A stretch of DNA of 64,000 nt from an uncultured beta proteobacterium (GCA_903844215.1 CAIMSP010000153.1:1-64000), one strand, 5' to 3'. Positions 16,100 through 26,048 are shown, numbered from the stretch's first letter. The notes: generated by a model not told the origin, from the sequence alone. Made by a program: numbers and translations.

Positions 16100-16608
16100 A
16101 CGCCGCCGCGCCGCCCCAAGGCGAGAAGGTCCCCTCCGGGGGGCAGCGAAGTACGCGCAGCGACGAGCCTGCGGGGCCGCAGCCCCACGAACTGTTTGAA
16201 CGCGTGCGCCTGAGCTTCGAGCGCCAGGGCTTGATGCGCCACCTGGGTGCGACGCTGCTGCGCGTCGAGCCCGGGCGGTGCGAACTGGCGCTGCCGTACT
16301 CGGAGCGCGTGACGCAGCAGCAGGGCGGCTTTCACGGCGGCGCCATCGGTGCGCTGGCCGACATCGCCGGCGGCTACGCGGCGCTGACCATGGCGCCAGA
16401 GGGCATGGAAGTCGTGAGCGTGGAATACAAGATCAACTTTCTGGCCGCGTTCAAGGACGGCGAGCTGCGCGCTGTCGGGCGCGTGCTCAAGGGCGGACGC
16501 CGCCTCATCGTGACCAGCGCCGAGGTGCAGCACGTCGCCCCCGACGGCACGGTCTCGCCCTGCGCCGTGCTGCAACAAACCGTGATGCCGGTGCCCCAAA
16601 CCTATTGA
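16096..16608 (+). CDS. PaaI-like hotdog-fold thioesterase
   Basis: A 170-residue hotdog thioesterase. The active-site segment QQGGFHGGAIGALADIAGGY (about 75-94) and VVSVEYKINFLAAF are typical of PaaI/4HBT proteins that hydrolyse acyl- or aryl-CoA. The start overlaps the regulator stop (ATGA). Residues ~8-32 (EKVPSGGQRSTRSDEPAG) do not belong to the fold and appear to be encoded by a G/C-rich interspersed repeat (16120-16185). The true start could therefore lie later, but no good alternative start with a ribosome-binding site is visible. Confidence 0.85.
   Translation: MNAAAPPQGEKVPSGGQRSTRSDEPAGPQPHELFERVRLSFERQGLMRHLGATLLRVEPGRCELALPYSERVTQQQGGFHGGAIGALADIAGGYAALTMAPEGMEVVSVEYKINFLAAFKDGELRAVGRVLKGGRRLIVTSAEVQHVAPDGTVSPCAVLQQTVMPVPQTY
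16120..16185. repeat. Dispersed G/C-rich repeat inside the 5' end of the thioesterase gene
   Basis: The stretch contains GTCCCCTCCGGGGGGCAGCG followed by CGCGCAGCGACGAGCCTGCG. This resembles short interspersed repeats that I recall from intergenic regions of Comamonadaceae genomes. CCCCTCCGGGG is itself a small hairpin. Only one copy is seen in this window, so the assignment rests on memory of related genomes. Confidence 0.35.
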
Positions 16609-16626
16609 TACCCAAAGGAGAATGCC

Positions 16627-17808
16627 ATGAACAACCTGCCCGGACTGAACTTTCAACTCGGCGAAGACATCGACGCGCTACGCGACGCGGTGCGTGAATT
16701 CGCTGAAGGCGAGATCGCGCCGCGCGCGGCCGAGATCGACCGACTGGATCAGTTTCCCATGGACCTGTGGCGCAAGATGGGCGAGCTCGGCGTGCTCGGC
16801 ATCACCGTGGGCGAGGAGTACGGCGGCGCCAACATGGGCTACCTGGCGCACATGATCGCGATGGAAGAGATCTCCCGCGCCTCGGCCTCGGTGGGCCTGA
16901 GCTACGGCGCGCACAGCAACCTGTGCGTGAACCAGATCCGGCGCAACGGCACGCCCGAGCAACGCAGCAAGTACTTGCCAAAACTCATCACGGGCGAGCA
17001 TGTGGGGGCGCTGGCCATGAGCGAGCCCGGCGCCGGTTCCGACGTGCTCAGCATGAAGCTCAAGGCACAGGACAAGGGCGGCTACTACCTGCTCAACGGC
17101 AGCAAGATGTGGATCACCAACGGGCCCGACGCCGACACGCTGGTGGTGTACGCCAAGACCGAGCCCGAACTGGGCGCGCGCGGCGTGACGGCCTTCCTGA
17201 TCGAGAAGAGCATGGCCGGCTTTGGCGTGGCGCAAAAGCTCGACAAGCTGGGCATGCGCGGCAGCCACACGGGTGAGCTGGTGTTCGACAACGTCGAAGT
17301 GCCCGAGTCCCAGATCCTGGGCGGCCTGAACATGGGCGCCAAGGTGCTGATGAGCGGGCTGGACTACGAGCGCGCGGTGCTCACCGGTGGCCCGCTGGGC
17401 ATCATGCAATCGGTGATGGACAGCGTCATCCCCTACATCCACGACCGCAAGCAGTTCGGCCAGAGCATCGGCGAATTCCAGCTGATCCAGGGCAAGGTGG
17501 CCGACATGTACACCGTGCTCCAGGCCGGGCGCTCCTTTGCCTATACCGTCGCCAAAAACCTCGATCTGCTGGGCGTGGAGCATGTGCGCCAGGTGCGCAA
17601 AGACTGCGCCTCGGTGATCCTGTGGTGCGCCGAAAAAGCCACCTGGATGGCGGGCGAAGGCGTGCAAATCTTCGGCGGCAACGGCTACATCAACGACTAC
17701 CCGCTGGGCCGTTTGTGGCGCGACGCCAAGCTGTATGAAATCGGCGCCGGCACCTCGGAGATACGGCGCATGCTCATTGGACGCGAACTGTTTTCGGAGA
17801 CGATGTGA
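16627..17808 (+). CDS. ivd: Isovaleryl-CoA dehydrogenase
   Basis: A 393-residue flavin acyl-CoA dehydrogenase for leucine degradation. Family signatures are [20 protein letters not shown] (FAD binding), [11 protein letters not shown] and the C-terminal [20 protein letters not shown]. The catalytic Glu sits in [19 protein letters not shown], the isovaleryl-CoA position rather than the more distal Glu of short-chain enzymes. A good AAAGGAG site (16614-16620) precedes the ATG. It follows liuR and the thioesterase. The usual liuBCD genes (methylcrotonyl-CoA carboxylase) are not in this window. Confidence 0.93.
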   Translation: MNNLPGLNFQLGEDIDALRDAVREFAEGEIAPRAAEIDRLDQFPMDLWRKMGELGVLGITVGEEYGGANMGYLAHMIAMEEISRASASVGLSYGAHSNLCVNQIRRNGTPEQRSKYLPKLITGEHVGALAMSEPGAGSDVLSMKLKAQDKGGYYLLNGSKMWITNGPDADTLVVYAKTEPELGARGVTAFLIEKSMAGFGVAQKLDKLGMRGSHTGELVFDNVEVPESQILGGLNMGAKVLMSGLDYERAVLTGGPLGIMQSVMDSVIPYIHDRKQFGQSIGEFQLIQGKVADMYTVLQAGRSFAYTVAKNLDLLGVEHVRQVRKDCASVILWCAEKATWMAGEGVQIFGGNGYINDYPLGRLWRDAKLYEIGAGTSEIRRMLIGRELFSETM

Positions 17809-18359
17809 ACTTGCCTGACGTACCCGTACTGCATGGCGCACGTTGCGTTCTGCGTCCGCTGGTTCCCAGTGACGCGCCGTCTTTGCAGCGCCACGCCGAC
17901 GCCCTGGCGGTGAGCCGCAATCTGTTTGATGGTTTCCCCAGCCCCTATACGCTGGCCGATGCCCAAGGCTGGTGTGACGTCGGCTGCCGTTCTGCGGCCA
18001 TGGGATACGTCTGGGGTATCGATGTGGATGGGCAGATCATCGGTTGCAATTCCGTGCGGCCGGACAGCGGCTGGCTGCGCTGCAACGCCGAGGTCGGCTA
18101 CTGGATCGGGCAGGATTTTTGGCGCCGTGGCATCACCTCGGAGGCGCTTGCGCTGGTCACCGCCTGGGCCTGGTCGAACCTGCCCGAGGTGCAGCGTCTG
18201 TATGCGCCGATCTTCGCGTGGAACGAGGGCTCGCAGGCGGTGGCACGCAAGTGCGGTTACTTCAAGGAAGCCGAGTTGCGCCGCAGTGCCATCAAGAATG
18301 GGCAGGTGATCGACCGCGTGCAGTGGGCCAGCATTCGCTCCGATACGCCAGCGCGTTAA
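17805..18359 (+). CDS. GNAT-family N-acetyltransferase (RimJ/RimL-like)
   Basis: A 184-residue GNAT protein resembling the RimJ/RimL ribosomal-protein or small-molecule acetyltransferases. Features are [20 protein letters not shown] at the start, then the acetyl-CoA region [20 protein letters not shown] (Q/RxxGxG/A-type loop) and the C-terminal [19 protein letters not shown]. The GTG start overlaps the ivd stop (GTGA at 17805-17808), so it is translationally coupled to ivd. The substrate is unknown. Confidence 0.85.
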   Translation: MNLPDVPVLHGARCVLRPLVPSDAPSLQRHADALAVSRNLFDGFPSPYTLADAQGWCDVGCRSAAMGYVWGIDVDGQIIGCNSVRPDSGWLRCNAEVGYWIGQDFWRRGITSEALALVTAWAWSNLPEVQRLYAPIFAWNEGSQAVARKCGYFKEAELRRSAIKNGQVIDRVQWASIRSDTPAR

Positions 18360-18368
18360 CATGCCGCC

Positions 18369-19022
18369 ATGAGTCAAACGCTGCAACACCTCTTCGACAA
18401 CAACATCCAATGGGCCGCGCGCATGCAGCGCGAGCGCCCGGGATTTTTCGGCAAGCTGGCACAGCAGCAAAGTCCCAAATACCTGTGGATTGGTTGCTCC
18501 GACAGCCGCGTCCCGGCGAATGAAATCACCGGTCTGGATCCGGGTGAGGTGTTCGTGCACCGCAACGTGGCCAACGTCGTGGTGCACTCGGATCTGAACG
18601 CCTTGTCGGTGATCCAGTACGCGGTGGATGCGCTCAAGGTCGAGCACATCATGGTGGTGGGGCATTACGGCTGCGGCGGTGTGCTGGCGGCGGCGCGCGG
18701 CACGCGCATCGGCCTGGCGGACAACTGGCTGCGCCATGTACAGGACGTGCGGCTGCGCCATCGCCAGCGCCTGAACCACCTGCCGCAGGCCGAGCTTGAA
18801 GACGCGCTGTGCGAAATGAACGTGATCGAACAGGTGGGCAACGTGGCCCTGTCCAACGTGATGCAGGACGCCTGGAGTCGCGGGCAGAAGGTGACGGTGC
18901 ACGGCTGGATCTACGGCCTCTCGGACGGGCTGGTGAAGGACCTCGATGTCACCATGGGCAGTTCGTCCGACGTGGTGGACGTGTTCCGCCGCGCCTTCAA
19001 GCGCTACCCGCGCGGCCTTTGA
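18369..19022 (+). CDS. can: Beta-class carbonic anhydrase
   Basis: A 217-residue cytosolic zinc enzyme interconverting CO2 and bicarbonate, of the E. coli Can type. Zinc ligands are in WIGCSDSRVPANEI (Cys, Asp-Arg dyad) and VGHYGCGGVLAA (His and Cys). FVHRNVANVVVHSDLN is also characteristic. It starts 9 bases after the acetyltransferase stop. In an acyl-CoA region it may supply bicarbonate for biotin-dependent carboxylases; that link is inference. Confidence 0.93.
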   Translation: MSQTLQHLFDNNIQWAARMQRERPGFFGKLAQQQSPKYLWIGCSDSRVPANEITGLDPGEVFVHRNVANVVVHSDLNALSVIQYAVDALKVEHIMVVGHYGCGGVLAAARGTRIGLADNWLRHVQDVRLRHRQRLNHLPQAELEDALCEMNVIEQVGNVALSNVMQDAWSRGQKVTVHGWIYGLSDGLVKDLDVTMGSSSDVVDVFRRAFKRYPRGL

Positions 19023-19059
19023 AACGCTCGCTTGTTTTGCATTCTTTGAAAGGAAAATC

Positions 19060-20241
19060 ATGTCTGATTCCATCGTGATCGTTGGCGCTGCCCGCACCCC
19101 CATGGGCAGTTTTCAGGGTGACTTCGCCTCTCTTGCGGCGCATGACCTGGGCGGCGCCGCGATCCGCGCCGCAGTGCTGCGCGCAGGCGTTGCGCCAGAA
19201 CGGGTGGAGGAAGTGCTGTTTGGCAACTGCCTGATGGCCGGCCAGGGCCAGGCGCCGGCGCGCCAGGCGGCGTTCAAGGGCGGGCTGCCCATCAGCGCGG
19301 GCGCAGTCACCTTGTCCAAGATGTGCGGCTCGGCCATGCGCGCGGCCATGTTCGGCCACGACATGCTGCTCGCCGGCAGCGCCGAGGTGCTGGTGGCCGG
19401 TGGCATGGAGAGCATGACGAACGCGCCTTACCTGCTGCCCAAGGCGCGCGCCGGTTACCGCATCGGCCACGACCGCATCTTCGACCACATGATGCTCGAC
19501 GGTCTGGAAGACGCCTACGAGCCGGGGCGTTCCATGGGCACCTTCGGCGAAGACTGCGCCGCCAAATACGGCTTCACGCGTGAAGCCCAGGATGCCTTCG
19601 CCATCGCCAGCGTGCAGCGGGCGCAGGCGGCGACGCAGTCGGGCGCGTTCGCCGACGAGATCACAGCGGTGACGGTGAAGGGCCGCGCCGGCGACAAAGT
19701 GATTGCCATCGACGAAGGTCCGGGCAAGGTCAAGCTGGACAAAATACCCGCGCTCAAACCCGCGTTCAAGAAGGACGGAACCATCACGGCGGCCAGCAGC
19801 TCGTCCATCAACGACGGCGCTGCGGCCTTGGTGCTGATGAAGGCCAGCACCGCCACGCGACTCGGGCTGACGCCGCTGGCGCGCATCGTGGCGCATGCGA
19901 CGCACGCGCAGGAACCCAACTGGTTCGCCACCGCACCGGTGGGCGCGACGCAAAAAGTGCTGGCCAAGTCGGGCTGGAGCGCGAGCCAGGTCGATCTGTG
20001 GGAAGTGAACGAAGCTTTCGCCGTGGTGCCGATGGCGCTGATGCACGAGTTGAAGCTGAGCCACGACATCGTCAACGTCAACGGCGGTGCCTGCGCCCTG
20101 GGACACCCCATCGGTGCCAGCGGTGCGCGCATCATGGTCACGCTGCTGTATGCCCTCAAGGCGCGCGGTCTCAAGCGCGGCCTGGCCACGCTGTGCATCG
20201 GCGGCGGGGAAGCCACCGCCGTGACGCTGGAACTTCTCTGA
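19060..20241 (+). CDS. Acetyl-CoA C-acetyltransferase (thiolase)
   Basis: A 393-residue thiolase. ATG 19060 follows the AAAGGAAAA site and gives the canonical IVIVGAARTPMGSF. Catalytic residues are Cys in VTLSKMCGSAMRAA, His in GGACALGHPIGASGARI and Cys in LCIGGGEATAV. It could serve in the last step of leucine/acetoacetate breakdown or in acetoacetyl-CoA formation for polyhydroxybutyrate; the neighbours (ivd, acyl-CoA dehydrogenase) favour catabolism. Confidence 0.93.
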   Translation: MSDSIVIVGAARTPMGSFQGDFASLAAHDLGGAAIRAAVLRAGVAPERVEEVLFGNCLMAGQGQAPARQAAFKGGLPISAGAVTLSKMCGSAMRAAMFGHDMLLAGSAEVLVAGGMESMTNAPYLLPKARAGYRIGHDRIFDHMMLDGLEDAYEPGRSMGTFGEDCAAKYGFTREAQDAFAIASVQRAQAATQSGAFADEITAVTVKGRAGDKVIAIDEGPGKVKLDKIPALKPAFKKDGTITAASSSSINDGAAALVLMKASTATRLGLTPLARIVAHATHAQEPNWFATAPVGATQKVLAKSGWSASQVDLWEVNEAFAVVPMALMHELKLSHDIVNVNGGACALGHPIGASGARIMVTLLYALKARGLKRGLATLCIGGGEATAVTLELL

Positions 20242-20284
20242 ACCGCTGTTCGTGTCCGACCCCTTGCAACCACAAAGAGACCCC

Positions 20285-21517
20285 ATGATGAACCCTTGCA
20301 ACTCAGCCTTTCGCCGCAGCAGCGCAGCACTTTTCTTGTCCGCATGCTTTCTGACCCCGAGCTGGGGCCAGTCACGGGACGCCGCGCTGCTGAGCGCGGC
20401 CACAGCCGAGCAGGCGGCCGTGGTGCAGACGCTGGAGCGCCTGGTGAACATCGAGACCGGCACCGGCGACGCGCAAGGCCTGACGGCCATGGCGCAACTG
20501 CTGGAAGCCGAACTCAAGGCCCTGGGCGCGACCGTGACGCGTCATCCGGCGCAGGCCGGCGTGGTGGGCGAGAACCTGGTGGGACGCATCCTGGGTAAGG
20601 GCCGCAAGAAGCTGCTGCTGATGGCGCACATGGACACCGTGTACGTGCGCGGCACGCTGGTCAAGGCGCCGTTTCGCGTCGACGGCAACCGCGCCTTCGG
20701 CCCCGGCATTGCGGACGACAAGAGCGGCATCGCGATGATTCTGCACACGCTGAAACTGCTCAAGAGCCGTGGCTTTCAAGACTACGGGCAAATCACCGTG
20801 CTGTTCAACACCGATGAAGAGCGCGGCTCCTTCGGCTCGCGCGAACTGATACAGCGCGAAGCCAATGCCCACGACCTGGCGCTGTCCTTCGAGCCCACGC
20901 TGGCGCTCAAGGAGATGCTCACGCTGGGGACGGCGGGCATCGTTTACTACAAGGTGAACATCCAGGGCCTGGCCGCGCACGCCGGCGCCAACCCCGAGAT
21001 GGGCGTGAACGCGCTGGTGGAAGCCTCGGACGTGGTGCTGCGCACGCTGGACCTGGACGACAAGGCGCGCGACCTGCGCTTCAACTGGACCGTGGGCAAG
21101 TCCGGCGCCGTGCCCAACATCATTCCCAACGAGGCCTATCTGGAGGCCAATATCCGCTACGCGCGCAAGGACGATCTGGAGCAACTGCTCAAGACGCTGG
21201 AGAGCCGCATCCAAGGCCAAAAGAAGCTGGCCAAGTCGCAGATCAAGATCACCGTGGACTTTGGTCGCCCGGCCTTCAAGGCGGACGCGGCCGGCATCCA
21301 ACTGGTGGAACGCGCCGTGGCCATCTACAAGGAGCTCGGTGTGGAACTCAGCGTGGTGCCCAGCACCGGCGGCGGCACCGACGCGGCCTACGCCGCGCTG
21401 GACGGCAAGCCGGTGATTGAAAGCCTGGGCCTGCCCGGCTTTGGTTATCACAGCGATCAGGCCGAGTACGTGATGATCGACGCCATCCCGCGCCGCCTGT
21501 ATTTGCCGCGCGCATGA
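20285..21517 (+). CDS. Secreted M20-family metallopeptidase (glutamate carboxypeptidase type)
   Basis: A 410-residue M20 zinc peptidase with a signal peptide (SSAALFLSACFLTPSWGQS, cleavage near residue 31). Zinc and catalytic residues are in LMAHMDTVYVRG, FGPGIADDKSG, NTDEERGSFGSRE and STGGGTDAAYA. This pattern matches carboxypeptidase G2-like enzymes that release C-terminal glutamate. The start 20285 is chosen for position of the signal peptide; ATG 20288 is equally possible. It sits between the thiolase and an acyl-CoA dehydrogenase without an obvious functional link. Confidence 0.88.
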   Translation: MMNPCNSAFRRSSAALFLSACFLTPSWGQSRDAALLSAATAEQAAVVQTLERLVNIETGTGDAQGLTAMAQLLEAELKALGATVTRHPAQAGVVGENLVGRILGKGRKKLLLMAHMDTVYVRGTLVKAPFRVDGNRAFGPGIADDKSGIAMILHTLKLLKSRGFQDYGQITVLFNTDEERGSFGSRELIQREANAHDLALSFEPTLALKEMLTLGTAGIVYYKVNIQGLAAHAGANPEMGVNALVEASDVVLRTLDLDDKARDLRFNWTVGKSGAVPNIIPNEAYLEANIRYARKDDLEQLLKTLESRIQGQKKLAKSQIKITVDFGRPAFKADAAGIQLVERAVAIYKELGVELSVVPSTGGGTDAAYAALDGKPVIESLGLPGFGYHSDQAEYVMIDAIPRRLYLPRA

Positions 21518-21547
21518 TCATGGATTTGTCCAAAGAGAAGTAAACCC

Positions 21548-22681
21548 ATGCTGCTCAGCCAAGACCAGGAAATGATTCGCGACGCGGTGCGCGCTTTTTC
21601 GCAGGAGCAACTCTGGCCGCATGCCGCGCGCTGGGACCGCGAGCACCACTTTCCCAAGGAAGCGCATCAGGGCTTGGCCGCGCTGGGCGCCTATGGCATC
21701 TGCGTGCCCGAAGAATGGGGCGGCGCGCAACTCGACTATCTGACGCTGGCGCTGGTGCTGGAAGAAGTCGCAGCCGGCGATGGCGGCACCAGCACGGCGA
21801 TCTCGGTCACCAACTGCCCGGTCAACGCGATCCTGATGAAGCACGGCAACGACGCGCAGAAGCGCCAGTGGCTCACACCCTTGGCCCAGGGCGAGATGCT
21901 GGGCGCGTTCTGCCTGACCGAGCCGCATGTCGGATCCGACGCCTCGGGCCTGCGCACCACGGCGGTGAAGGACGGCGACGGCTATGTGCTCAACGGCGTC
22001 AAGCAGTTCATCACCAGCGGCCAAAATGGCGACGTGGCCATCGTCATCGCCGTCACCGACAAGGGCGCGGGCAAGAAGGGCATGAGCGCCTTCCTGGTGC
22101 CGACCAAGGCCCAGGGCTATGTCGTGGCGCGGCTTGAAGACAAGCTCGGGCAGCACAGCAGCGACACCGCGCAGATCAACCTGGACCAGTGCCGCATCCC
22201 GGCCGAAAACCTGATCGGGGCCGAGGGCGAGGGCTACCGCATCGCCCTGGGTGGGCTCGAGGGTGGGCGCATCGGCATCGCCGCGCAAAGCGTGGGCATG
22301 GCGCGCAGCGCCTTTGAATGCGCGCTGGCGTATGCGAAAGAGCGCCAGAGCTTTGGCACGGCGATCTTCAACCACCAGGCCGTGGGTTTTCGCTTGGCGG
22401 ACTGCGCCACGCAGATCGAAGCCGCGCGCCAGTTGATCTGGCACGCTGCCAGTCTGCGCGACGCCGGTCGCCCCTGTTTGAAGGAAGCCGCGATGGCGAA
22501 ACTGTTCGCCAGTGAGATGGCTGAGCAGGTTTGCAGCGCCGCCATCCAGACGCTGGGCGGCTACGGCGTGGTGAACGACTTTCCGCTGGAGCGCATCTAC
22601 CGCGACGTGCGCGTGTGCCAAATCTACGAGGGCACCTCGGACGTGCAGAAGATGCTGATTCAGCGGGCGCTGGCAGGTTGA
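21548..22681 (+). CDS. Acyl-CoA dehydrogenase
   Basis: A 377-residue flavin acyl-CoA dehydrogenase of the short/branched-chain type. Signatures are [34 protein letters not shown], the [14 protein letters not shown] segment and the C-terminal [20 protein letters not shown] with the Glu of [10 protein letters not shown]. Candidate substrates are isobutyryl-, 2-methylbutyryl- or short straight-chain acyl-CoA. It lies 30 bases after the peptidase gene and is probably part of the branched-chain catabolism region. Confidence 0.9.
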   Translation: MLLSQDQEMIRDAVRAFSQEQLWPHAARWDREHHFPKEAHQGLAALGAYGICVPEEWGGAQLDYLTLALVLEEVAAGDGGTSTAISVTNCPVNAILMKHGNDAQKRQWLTPLAQGEMLGAFCLTEPHVGSDASGLRTTAVKDGDGYVLNGVKQFITSGQNGDVAIVIAVTDKGAGKKGMSAFLVPTKAQGYVVARLEDKLGQHSSDTAQINLDQCRIPAENLIGAEGEGYRIALGGLEGGRIGIAAQSVGMARSAFECALAYAKERQSFGTAIFNHQAVGFRLADCATQIEAARQLIWHAASLRDAGRPCLKEAAMAKLFASEMAEQVCSAAIQTLGGYGVVNDFPLERIYRDVRVCQIYEGTSDVQKMLIQRALAG

Positions 22682-22702
22682 AATTCGAGCGTTGAAGGTG
22701 GC

Positions 22703-23107
22703 ATGACCGACATCGATTGCCCCTGCGGCCAGCGCGATGCGCGCCAGCGCCCTCTTGCCTATGCGGCCTGCTGTGGTCGCTACCTGGAGCATTTCGCGAC
22801 CGCGCCGGCGCCCGACGCACCGAGCCTGATGCGCTCGCGCTACAGCGCCTTTGTGCTGGAACGGCGCGACTATCTGCTGGCGACTTGGCACGCGAGTTCG
22901 CGGCCTGCAGCGCTGACCTTCGAGCCCGGCGTGAAATGGCTGGGGCTGGAACTGCGTGGCCACCAACTGACGGACGCGGACCACGGCGCAGTCGAGTTTG
23001 TGGCGCGCCAGCGTGGCGCCACGGGCCGCGCCCAGCGCCTGCACGAGCGCAGCCGCTTCGTGCGCGAACAGGGGCGCTGGTTTTATATCGATGGCGACGT
23101 GACATGA
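22703..23107 (+). CDS. YchJ-family protein with SEC-C-like zinc motif
   Basis: A 134-residue UPF0225/YchJ-type protein. The cysteine-rich N-terminus (CPCGQRDARQ, then YAACCGRYLE) is the SEC-C-like metal site. The rest is the NTF2-like fold with SLMRSRYSAFVLERRDYLLA and the terminal RFVREQGRWFYIDGDV. The molecular role is unknown. It lies between the acyl-CoA dehydrogenase and HAD genes. Confidence 0.88.
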   Translation: MTDIDCPCGQRDARQRPLAYAACCGRYLEHFATAPAPDAPSLMRSRYSAFVLERRDYLLATWHASSRPAALTFEPGVKWLGLELRGHQLTDADHGAVEFVARQRGATGRAQRLHERSRFVREQGRWFYIDGDVT

Positions 23108-23146
23108 TGGCCGCTATCAAAAACAAAGTAATGGACGCATGAACCG

Positions 23147-23809
23147 ATGAAATACGACGCCGTGTTGTTTGACTGTGATGGCGTGCTGGTTGACTCCGAG
23201 GGCATCACCAACGAGGTGCTGCGGGTCATGCTGCACGAGCGCGGCTGGAGCCTGAGTCCGCAGCAGTGCATGGACATCTTTTTGGGCCGGGCCGTGAAGG
23301 ACCAGCAGGCCCGCATCGAGCAGCACACGGGCCAGCCCTTGACGGCGCAGTGGATGCAGCAGTTTCGCGATCGGCGCGACCAGCGGCTGCATGCCGAGCT
23401 CGTGGCGATACCGAATGCGCTGCAGGCGGTGCAGGAAATTCACCGTGACTATGACGGACGCATCGCCTGTGCTTCCGGCGCCGACCGCGGCAAGCTGGTG
23501 CTGCAGCTCAACAAGGTGGGGCTTATGCCGTACTTTGAAGGCCGCATCTTCAGCGGCCACGAGTTGCCGCGCTCCAAGCCCCATCCCGACGTGTACCTGG
23601 CTGCGGCGGCCGCGCTCGGCTTTGCGGCCAGCGCCTGCGCCGTGATCGAGGACACGACCACGGGCGCGCGCGCCGGTCTGGCCGCCGGCGCCACGGTGTT
23701 GGGTTATTGCCCCTGCGGCATCGGTCACAGCACGGCGCAGCAGTTTCGCGAGTTGGGTGTGCAGCAAATCTTCACCGACATGGAACAGCTCGCCCCGTTG
23801 CTGCGATGA
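23147..23809 (+). CDS. HAD-IA hydrolase (phosphoglycolate/beta-phosphoglucomutase-like)
   Basis: A 220-residue HAD subfamily IA protein. Motif I is VLFDCDGVLVDSEG, motif II CASGADRGK, motif III SKPHPDVYLAAA and motif IV AVIEDTTTGARAG. The helical cap lies between residues ~18 and 85. The substrate is likely a small sugar or acid phosphate and cannot be read from the motifs. The start at 23147 follows a weak ribosome-binding site. Confidence 0.87.
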   Translation: MKYDAVLFDCDGVLVDSEGITNEVLRVMLHERGWSLSPQQCMDIFLGRAVKDQQARIEQHTGQPLTAQWMQQFRDRRDQRLHAELVAIPNALQAVQEIHRDYDGRIACASGADRGKLVLQLNKVGLMPYFEGRIFSGHELPRSKPHPDVYLAAAAALGFAASACAVIEDTTTGARAGLAAGATVLGYCPCGIGHSTAQQFRELGVQQIFTDMEQLAPLLR

Positions 23810-23855
23810 TTTTCTGGCCGCACCCGGGTGGGCCGGGTTTGGGCACAATCGGGGC

Positions 23856-24770
23856 ATGAACGCCAAGCCCCTTTCCCTGCCGACGCCCCGCACCCTGCTC
23901 TGGGCGTCGATCGCGGTGGCGGTGGTCACGATTGTGATGAAGACCATGGCCTGGTACATCACCGACTCGGTGGGCCTGCTGTCGGACGCGATGGAGTCTT
24001 TCGTGAACCTGGCGAGTGCCATCTTTGCGCTGATGATGGTCACCATTGCGCAGCGGCCGGCGGACGATGAGCACCCCTACGGGCACCACAAGGCCGAGTA
24101 CTTTTCATCCGGCTTTGAAGGCGTGCTGATCATCGGCGCAGCGGCGGCCATCATCTGGGCCGCCGGGCACCGGTTCTTCGATCCGCAGCCGGTGGTGCAG
24201 CTGGGCTGGGGCCTGCTGCTCTCGGTCGTGAGCTCGGCACTCAATGGGCTGCTCGCCTGGGTCATGTTCAAGGCCGCGAAGCAGCACCGCTCGATCGCGC
24301 TGGAGGCCGACGCCAAGCATCTGGTGACCGATGTCTGGACTTCGGTCGGCGTGGTGCTTGGCTTGATCGGCGTGCTGCTCACCGGCTGGCTCTGGCTGGA
24401 CGCGTTGGTGGCCATCGGCGTGGCGCTGAACATCATGAAGGAAGGCGTGCACCTGATGTGGCGTTCGTCCCAGGGTCTGATGGACGAGGCGGTGGAGCCC
24501 GAGGTGCTGGCGGACATCCAGAAAATTCTGCACGACTTTGATCACCACACCATCCGCTTTGACCACCTGAACACGCGCAAGGCGGGCCAACGGCGCTTTG
24601 TTGACATGCACATGCACATGCCTTCGAACTGGTCGCTGGGCCGTGCTGCAGCCGTGCGCGCCAGCGTGGAGCAGGCGCTGATGAGCGCGGTGCCGGGGCT
24701 GCGGGCCACGATCCAGTTGCTTCCCAGCGACGTGGAAGCGCATTTCGACGATGCCAAGGATTTGATTTGA
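23856..24770 (+). CDS. Cation diffusion facilitator (FieF/ZitB-like metal exporter)
   Basis: A 304-residue CDF transporter exporting divalent cations (Zn, Fe, Co, Mn or Cd) against protons. Metal-site residues are visible in [19 protein letters not shown] (transmembrane helix 2) and [19 protein letters not shown] (helix 5), with [14 protein letters not shown] between them. The cytoplasmic C-terminal domain carries [15 protein letters not shown]. In an organism with a metal-reduction conduit an iron or manganese export role would be apt but is not shown. The last codons overlap dtd. Confidence 0.9.
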   Translation: MNAKPLSLPTPRTLLWASIAVAVVTIVMKTMAWYITDSVGLLSDAMESFVNLASAIFALMMVTIAQRPADDEHPYGHHKAEYFSSGFEGVLIIGAAAAIIWAAGHRFFDPQPVVQLGWGLLLSVVSSALNGLLAWVMFKAAKQHRSIALEADAKHLVTDVWTSVGVVLGLIGVLLTGWLWLDALVAIGVALNIMKEGVHLMWRSSQGLMDEAVEPEVLADIQKILHDFDHHTIRFDHLNTRKAGQRRFVDMHMHMPSNWSLGRAAAVRASVEQALMSAVPGLRATIQLLPSDVEAHFDDAKDLI

Positions 24771-25222
24771 AGGCCCTGGTGCAACGGGTCCGCTGCGCCC
24801 AAGTGCTGATCGAGGGCCAGGACGTGGGGCGTATCGATGCCGGTCTGCTGGTGCTGCTGTGCGCGCTGCAGGGCGACACGCCAGTCCAGGCCGACAAGCT
24901 TTTGAGCAAGTTGCTCAAGCTGCGCATCTTCAGCGATGACGCGGGCAAGATGAACCGCTGTGTGCAGGACCTGGACGGTCAAGGTTTGCGTGGTGGCCTG
25001 CTGATCGTGAGCCAGTTCACGCTGGCGGCCGACACCTCGGGGGGCAACCGCCCCAGTTTCACGCAGGCCGCCGCGCCCGAGGCGGGGCGGCGCTTGTACG
25101 ACTACTTTGTGGCACAGGCGCGGTCCTCACATGGCAGCGTTCAGACCGGGGTCTTCGGCGCTGACATGCAGGTGCATCTGGTGAACGACGGGCCGGTGAC
25201 GCTGATGCTGGAAGTGGCTTAG
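24767..25222 (+). CDS. dtd: D-aminoacyl-tRNA deacylase
   Basis: A 151-residue proofreading enzyme that hydrolyses D-amino acids from mischarged tRNA. The active-site motifs [17 protein letters not shown] and [11 protein letters not shown] are intact. The start is TTG at 24767, overlapping the stop of the cation exporter (TTGA), giving MKALVQRV, the family N-terminus. Normal length for Dtd1. Confidence 0.94.
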   Translation: MKALVQRVRCAQVLIEGQDVGRIDAGLLVLLCALQGDTPVQADKLLSKLLKLRIFSDDAGKMNRCVQDLDGQGLRGGLLIVSQFTLAADTSGGNRPSFTQAAAPEAGRRLYDYFVAQARSSHGSVQTGVFGADMQVHLVNDGPVTLMLEVA

Positions 25223-25245
25223 CGCGCTGCGCACGCGGCCGAGTC

Positions 25246-25536
25246 TCAGGTGGGCGCCGTGCCGCGCTTGAGGGTCCAGTCGCCGACGTAGTCGAAGGCG
25301 TAGGTCAACGCCGAATCCATGGCCTGCTCGATATCGTGGCGCTCCTTTTCCGTCAGATAGAACACCAGGTCCACCTCGTGCCGCACGTAGCGCACGGGCA
25401 TGCGGTTCAGCGCCACGCAGGCCACGTCGGCCAGCATCTCGGCCGTGAACCCGGGGTGCTCGGCGCTGCGGTGCAGCACTTCCTCGAAGACGAGGCGCTC
25501 GTAGTAGTTGTGCACCTGTTCAAAATTGACGGCCAT
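25246..25536 (-). CDS. ComFB-like late competence protein
   Basis: A 96-residue protein of the ComFB family (NYYERLVFEEVLHRS, then DVACVALNRMPVRYVRHEVD and LVFYLTEKER). The family is named from the Bacillus competence operon; in Gram-negative bacteria its role is open, and cyanobacterial homologues bind cyclic di-nucleotides. It stands alone on the minus strand upstream of ybeY, with a decent ribosome-binding site (GAGGAG read on the minus strand just before the start). Confidence 0.85.
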   Translation of the reverse strand: MAVNFEQVHNYYERLVFEEVLHRSAEHPGFTAEMLADVACVALNRMPVRYVRHEVDLVFYLTEKERHDIEQAMDSALTYAFDYVGDWTLKRGTAPT

Positions 25537-25589
25537 GATTTGCTCCTCATTGGTTCTGTGTCGGCCTGCAGCCCCAGGAAATCCAAGTC

Positions 25590-26048
25590 TCAGGCAGTGT
25601 AGGGATTATCGACGCCCAGCGCCGCCAAAATCTGCACCTCGCGCGCTTCCATCGCCTGCGCGTCGGCGTCGCCGGTTTCATGCTCCCAGCCCTGGGCGTG
25701 CAGCGTGCCGTGCACCAGCAGATGCGCGTAGTGCGCCTGCAAGGTTCGGCCCTGCTCGCGCGCTTCACGCTCCACCACCGGCGCGCACAGCACCAGGTCG
25801 GCCGTGACCAGGGGTTGCTGCGTGTAGTCGAAGGTCAGCACATTGGTGGCGTAGTCCTTGTGGCGGTAATCGCGGTTCAAGCGCTGGCCTTCTTCGGCAT
25901 CCACGATGCGCACCGTGATTTCCGCGTCACAGTCCAAAGACCGGCGAATGCAGCGCGCCACCCATTGCCGCGCCAGCGCCGCGCGGTGCGGGCCAACACC
26001 CGAGTCCAGCGCAAACTGCAGTGAGAGTTGGAGTTTTTTGAGCGTCAT
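25590..26048 (-). CDS. ybeY: Endoribonuclease YbeY (rRNA maturation)
   Basis: A 152-residue single-strand-specific RNase involved in 16S rRNA 3'-end processing and ribosome quality control. The zinc motif HLLVHGTLHAQGWEHETG (H-G-x-L-H-x5-H) is complete. RIVDAEEGQRLNRDYRHKDYATNVLTF is the conserved front region. It overlaps the upstream phoH gene by four bases, the conserved phoH-ybeY pair. Confidence 0.95.
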   Translation of the reverse strand: MTLKKLQLSLQFALDSGVGPHRAALARQWVARCIRRSLDCDAEITVRIVDAEEGQRLNRDYRHKDYATNVLTFDYTQQPLVTADLVLCAPVVEREAREQGRTLQAHYAHLLVHGTLHAQGWEHETGDADAQAMEAREVQILAALGVDNPYTA

